Shown here piece by piece: positions 40,801 through 46,800 of a DNA stretch of 64,000 bases. Within the stretch, counting starts at the first letter, position 1, and every line of letters starts with the position of its first letter. Position numbers and translations under genes: made by a program. Under the pieces are notes generated by a model, which ran no database searches, had not been told where the DNA came from, and saw only the letters and a program-made list of their open reading frames with translations. The DNA is from Sipunculus nudus. Its lineage: Eukaryota > Annelida > Sipuncula > Golfingiida > Sipunculidae. The DNA lies in contig CM049310.1 in assembly GCA_026874595.1 (NCBI GenBank), positions 81,886,556 through 81,950,555 of the forward strand, written 5' to 3'.

Positions 40801-43800
40801 GAATTATCAACATCTAAGGATCCTTCATGTGTGAGATTAAAGAATTTGATTCAGTGATTTTTGAGGTCTTTGTAGCCACTGAGCAGAAATGGGCTGCTAT
40901 AACATTTGACTATATTCAGCTTCCCATAACTTGGCCAAAAGTCATTGAACAGAGACCATTTGAACAAACTTAAGAAAGCACTACCCGATGAGCATTTCTG
41001 TGCAATATTAAACAATTTAGCTTTACGCTTTCAGAGAAGAAGTTTTTTGTAGCCCTCTGTATGCTTCAGACACCATTGACCCCTATACAAAAAGACCAAT
41101 GCAGGTGGCGCCACCAATAACTCAATTTCAGATATGACTCGCGTACGGACACCAACATACAATTTGATGATGATAGCTCCACCCGTTTCTTAGATTGTAA
41201 TTTTAAGCATGCCAATGACAAAGTTCAACTTCCTATAACTTGTTCAAAAATCACAGAACTGGAACCATTCAAACAAACTTGAGAGGGATTGTTCCAGTGA
41301 ACATTTCTGTGAAATATTGGACAATATGGCTGGACAGTTTTAGAGAAGACTTTTAATGGTTTTTATACCCAATAATAAGCTTTAAGGCACCAAGTTTCAC
41401 ATGTGACTAATTCTAACATGTAATTTGGAGCTGTTAGCTATGACGGTAGCCATGGACGGCGGACAGCCAACCAAAAAAAAGGCGGACTGACGACGCCGCG
41501 CCATCACATAAACTCACAGGTTCGCTAAAAAAATCTAAATGTCTTGCACGCCATCAAGTGCTTGTACAGCTCACAGTTTTCTGTGCAGATCACCAAATTT
41601 TTCCAGTCTTTTTGGTGGCTACTGATTCTGTTTCCATGCTTGTTATTCCATTAGGAACGACGGATAGAAGGAAAGTATGGTTGTAAATCAAGCAAATTCT
41701 TTTATGTTCTGTCATCACATCAACCAAAATTGAAATTTTTGGAACGGATTAACTTTGGCTAGAAATTCCTTAACATTTTGAAAGATTTTTGCGGCCAATT
41801 TTTCCTGCCTGATTTAGAAAAAAAAAATCCGGCTGTGCAGCACCACCACATCTAACATACTACCGATCTGGTCAAAAAATGCTAAACGGCAGGCCTCCTT
41901 AATGTGGATCTTTCTCCATGCCTGCCTTGTGATTAATAGAGAAGAATGATTTAATAGTTGTGAAGAGTATATAATGATAAGAGAATGGCCATTTTTTTGT
42001 AAAGAAATGATGGTTGGCTACAGAGTCGATGAGGATTTGAGAGAGGATTAGGGTCTGTATTACATACAACCAGGCTTGGGTTGAATGCAAATGCACACTG
42101 CATTTGACAATGTTTCATCTGCAATTGCATTTAATAGCAGAGCAACCAGAAATTGTATTTGCATTTGCACATACAGGAAGGGCTGAAAATTTTTATTTTC
42201 AAGTGCTCTATCAGATAATAATCACAAACTAGGGAACTATTAGTCTCTACGCTTAGTTGAATTTGTCTATTAGGATAAGGTTATGAGCTTTATCATATTA
42301 AGGTCCTGTGATCATTTTGAAACCAACCTGTCTACCCAAACTGGAATCCACAATCTTTTTGAAGAAGTGGGTCATGGGACCTTGACCTTTGACCTCAAAA
42401 TCAAAAGGGTTCTTACTATATTGGTGGGCCAAATATAAGTCAAGATTGAAATCAATATGTCAATCCAAACTAAAGTTATCATTCAGAATCAAATATGTGC
42501 ACAGATAGCCCGTGACCATGACCTTTGACCTTGCGACCTTAAAATCAATCAGCTTCTTCCCTTATTGGCAGGTCAGCTATATGTGCAAGATAGAGAGGTT
42601 TGGGATGAAAAGTTTAGCTTAAAAAAATTCACAATCCATATGTCAACTGATCTAAACAGAAATTATCATCAGTAAACAAATTTGACAGACATACAGAAAG
42701 ACGAACAGACTGATAGACAGGGTGATTAATATAGGGCATCCACTTATTCATGCAGAGTCCTTATAAACACACAAGGTTTCAGGGCACAGATGAAACTACA
42801 GTTGCAAATCTGATAGTATCAATAAAATTTGGCAGTCCCAAAATAAAGGCAAAAATTTAATAAAGGTGGTGCCACCAGTCTTCAGGAACTGAAAAAAATC
42901 AATCATAATCAATAACCGAGTTGGTTTCAGGACACACTAGATGAAACCACAGCTGAGAAACTGACATGATGCCTGTCATTTGAAGGTCTCAAAAACAGAA
43001 AAAAAATTTAAAAAATCAGTTTTTGGGAACTGACAAAACTAGCCATGGTCCATATTCAAGGCAAGATACAATGCAATAATCAAGATACTGGAGGTTTGTA
43101 TCAAATTTTTAATTATCCTAGTGGGGGGGGGGGGGGGTACTTATGAGCCCATTAGCTTGGAGGATATAGGTTACAGTGACCTTATTTCAAGTTTTCAAGG
43201 AGGATTTTTATTAATCTACTAGTTTCTAGGGTTAGTGGTTACAATTTGTCCCTTGGTAACGGACAGACGGATGGCCATTCCTAAACCTCAGTTGAATTTC
43301 AGTCGGCTGAGCAAAAAAACCTTAATTATATTACAAAATAACTTTTCAATTACACATTCAATCATGACTGGTTTTATTCATAACAACAGACTCACATATC
43401 TTAATATAAAGCGCCAAAATAAATTTTTCTTGAGCTTAAGCATATGTAAGTGCAATTGTATTTGTTGCATATATATTTCTTAATGTGTTTGTATTCGATA
43501 ACATACTATCACATTTATATTTGATTTATTTGAAAATGCAAAAGGTCCAATTTGAAACAAACCCTGAATAAAATTGGCAAATTTTCAGGGGACTAGGCTT
43601 TGGATAACATCATTTGAGATGTTTTGGAAGACTCAAGACTGAATAATGACTGAGGCTTGAGGAGAGAAGACACACTTTTTTGCTTAAATCAACACGACTA
43701 AGAATGTTTAGAGTACACAGGAATGACTAACATGACAGAAGTTTTGACTGGTCACAGAAATGACTTACAAGACTCAAAATGTTTTAGAGGACTCAGGAAT

Positions 43801-46800
43801 TACGTACAATATGATCCAGAATTAATAAGAGAACTAATCATCATGACTATGAACTTTAAGGGAGACAAAGGCATAACCTATGTGAATGAGTTTTTTAGAG
43901 GACTAAGAAATGACTAACATGACTCAAAATATTTCAGAGGACTTAGCAGTGACTAATATAACTCTAGACTGACCAACATGAACATGAACTTTTGAACGGA
44001 AAATGAATAACATGAATGTTTGTTTTTGAGAGGACTCGAGGAATGACTAACAGGACGGGAAAAATTTGAGAGGACTCCGAAATGACTAACATGACTGTGT
44101 TACTGAGAGGAATTGGGACAGAATCTAGGGGAGAGAAGACATACTTGGTTTGCTTGACATCCTCCTCTGCTATTTCCCTGCTGTGACGCAAGTAGCGATT
44201 CTCCTTCTCCGCCAGCTCCAGCTCTTGTTTATATTCCCTGATCTCATGCTCTTGGTCTTCCAGCACCTGTCGAGATAACTCTAGCTCTTCATCTCGTTTC
44301 TCAATTGCTCTCAGTGACCGCTGCAGCTCCACCTGGTGAGCAAAATGAAAAGCATGGCATAAGAGGTGCAGCTCCTGAGATAATCTGACACACACAAGGC
44401 CTTCAGTAATTATAGAACAAGTGACCTATGGGTCTTGATGCTCAGCTGACTAGAAAGATATTCACAAAAAGAATTTTATCATCTGAATGCCAAATTTTGT
44501 AGGTGGTATCCCCATTCAACTGAAGCAATTTAAGTTCTTTAAAATCGACAAGAAGAAAATTCTATGATAATATGTCTAGCCAATAGCCATTCCCATGAAA
44601 TCTAGCCTTTTTGTATGCATTCAGCTGAGCTTAAATAAACATGCACAATTATGAGGGACATCCCTGGATTTTAAACAGAAGATTCTAGGTCCAACTGTAA
44701 AGTTTTGTACCCTGTCAGACTGTCTCGGTGCTTAAAATGATTTGGCCAGTAATATAGGTCACCATGACCTAATTTCAGGTTTCCATGTAGATTTCCCCAA
44801 GTCTTCCATGTATATTTCATTGGAACATTCTATGGCTAGCAGATACAATTTGTGCCCATCTGATTTTCAGGGTGCTCAAAATCATGTTTGGCCCACAGTT
44901 CACAGAATATAGGTCACCATGACCTAATTTAAGGTTTCCATGCAGATTTACAGAGGACCTGCCTGAATGTCATGTTAGAAGGCTCTGGGCCTGGTGTGGA
45001 TACAATATGGGCCCTGTCTGACTGACTGGGTGCTCAAAATCATGTTTATAGCCTGTAGTTGACTTAATATATGTCAACACGACCTTATTTCAGCTTTCCA
45101 AGGAGACTGGCCTAGGACCTCCCTGTATGTACATTTAGAAGTTCCTAGGTCTAACTGTTATGATTTGTACCCTGTTAATGGATGAACTGCTTCATTTTCA
45201 TCTTTAGTTATTCAGATACTGGAGCATTTGTATCAAATTTTTAATTATTCTGGGGGGGGGGGGGGGTACTTTTCGAGCCTGTAGCTTGGAGTATACATGT
45301 CACAGTGACCTAATTTCGGGTTTCCAAGGAGAAATTTTATGGACCTTTAATGCTTTTCAGATAGACGATTCTAGGTAGAGGGGTTATGATTTGTGCCCTG
45401 TTAACGGACAGGTGGACAGACAGATGGACTATGGGCAGAGGGTGATCACTATAGCTCAGATGACTTTCAGTCAGCTGAGCTTAAAATTGTAGGTTCTCTC
45501 TTACCCTAAACAAAACTGACCTAATATATTGTGAGGATATTTGACAAGGGTTTTAATTTTTTATTCTTTCATGGTTTAAGTTAATCATGGGACCTACAGT
45601 GGTAAAATAAAATTGCCCAATTTATCAACTGTGCAGCTATATTTTTATTACATTATATAACAACAGTAACACATACTTCGTTTTTGAGGGATCCGACCTC
45701 TGACATGAGACTGTCGATTTTCTTCTCGTACTGACGCATGGTGTTGTGCACACGGTCCTCATCATCTGTGGAGTAGTCAAGTTCGCTACGTCTCAAGATG
45801 GATGCAGTCGGCTCAGTATCAGTTGGTTGATGGATCTCTAAACGGTGAGATGGACCCTGGCAATACATCAAAATTGCTGGTGTACTAGAAAGGTAGCCTG
45901 AGACTACATACATACCTCCGCATGCATCCTTAAATCACACTTTGCTGTGTGTTACACTGACAGATGTTTTACACAGTTCAACAACTCCCTGGTTAGAACA
46001 TAGGTTATTTACTATTATTCTCTTTATTATTTATATTTTATTTCTTTATAAATATTATTCTTTTACACTTTTCATTATAATATCATAAATTTATAAATAC
46101 AACAGTATTGAGAACAAAAATGAGACAACTCGAAAACAATTTGAAATAATACTGAACAGAATCTGAATAGAATTATATTGTGTGATAAAAAGATGTTTTT
46201 AAAATAGAGAAACACTCACCCTGGTGCCTTTGCTAAGTAACATAATGCTGTCACTGGTTCCGTGTTGTACTCACCTGCCAAGACAGCTTAGACTTGGTGC
46301 TGCGCCCTGGTGGTGGCACCCATGGTCCAGCCACTGGACTCTTACTCCGGAGTGGACTTTTACTGCGCCCTGGACTTTTACTTCGAGCCCTGGCTGTTGC
46401 TGTGCTTTTCCTTAAATTGCTTGCACCAAAACTGGATGCATTTCTCCTCTTTACATCAGCCATCCGTTCCTGTAACATCAATACGGTTTTTCAAAAAATA
46501 ACATATATGTTGACGAAATTTCTGGACCCTCTTGGTGGAATGCCTAATTTATACCGAGTGTTGAGTGTTAATTATTATCTAATTAATATAATTTGCATCA
46601 CTTTTTAAATTTTACATATGGAATTAAGGCAGTATATACATAACTGCAGGAAGAGCAGGCTTAAAAGCAGTGAAAAACACATAATTGTAAATATAAGCTG
46701 CAGGTTCACATCAAAATAATTTTTAAATATTTGCATTTTCATTGTAAAGGGTGGTGAAAGAAATCAAAAGTCATTTTAATTTCCATTATGATAATAAATT

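Noticed and set aside
46205-46274. A 13-base micro-exon (CAAAGGCACCAGG) between a TTAG acceptor and a GTGAGT donor just after ODF2 exon 4
   Set aside because: Its length breaks the phase-0 join to exon 5, while splicing from 46275 gives a good frame and homology.
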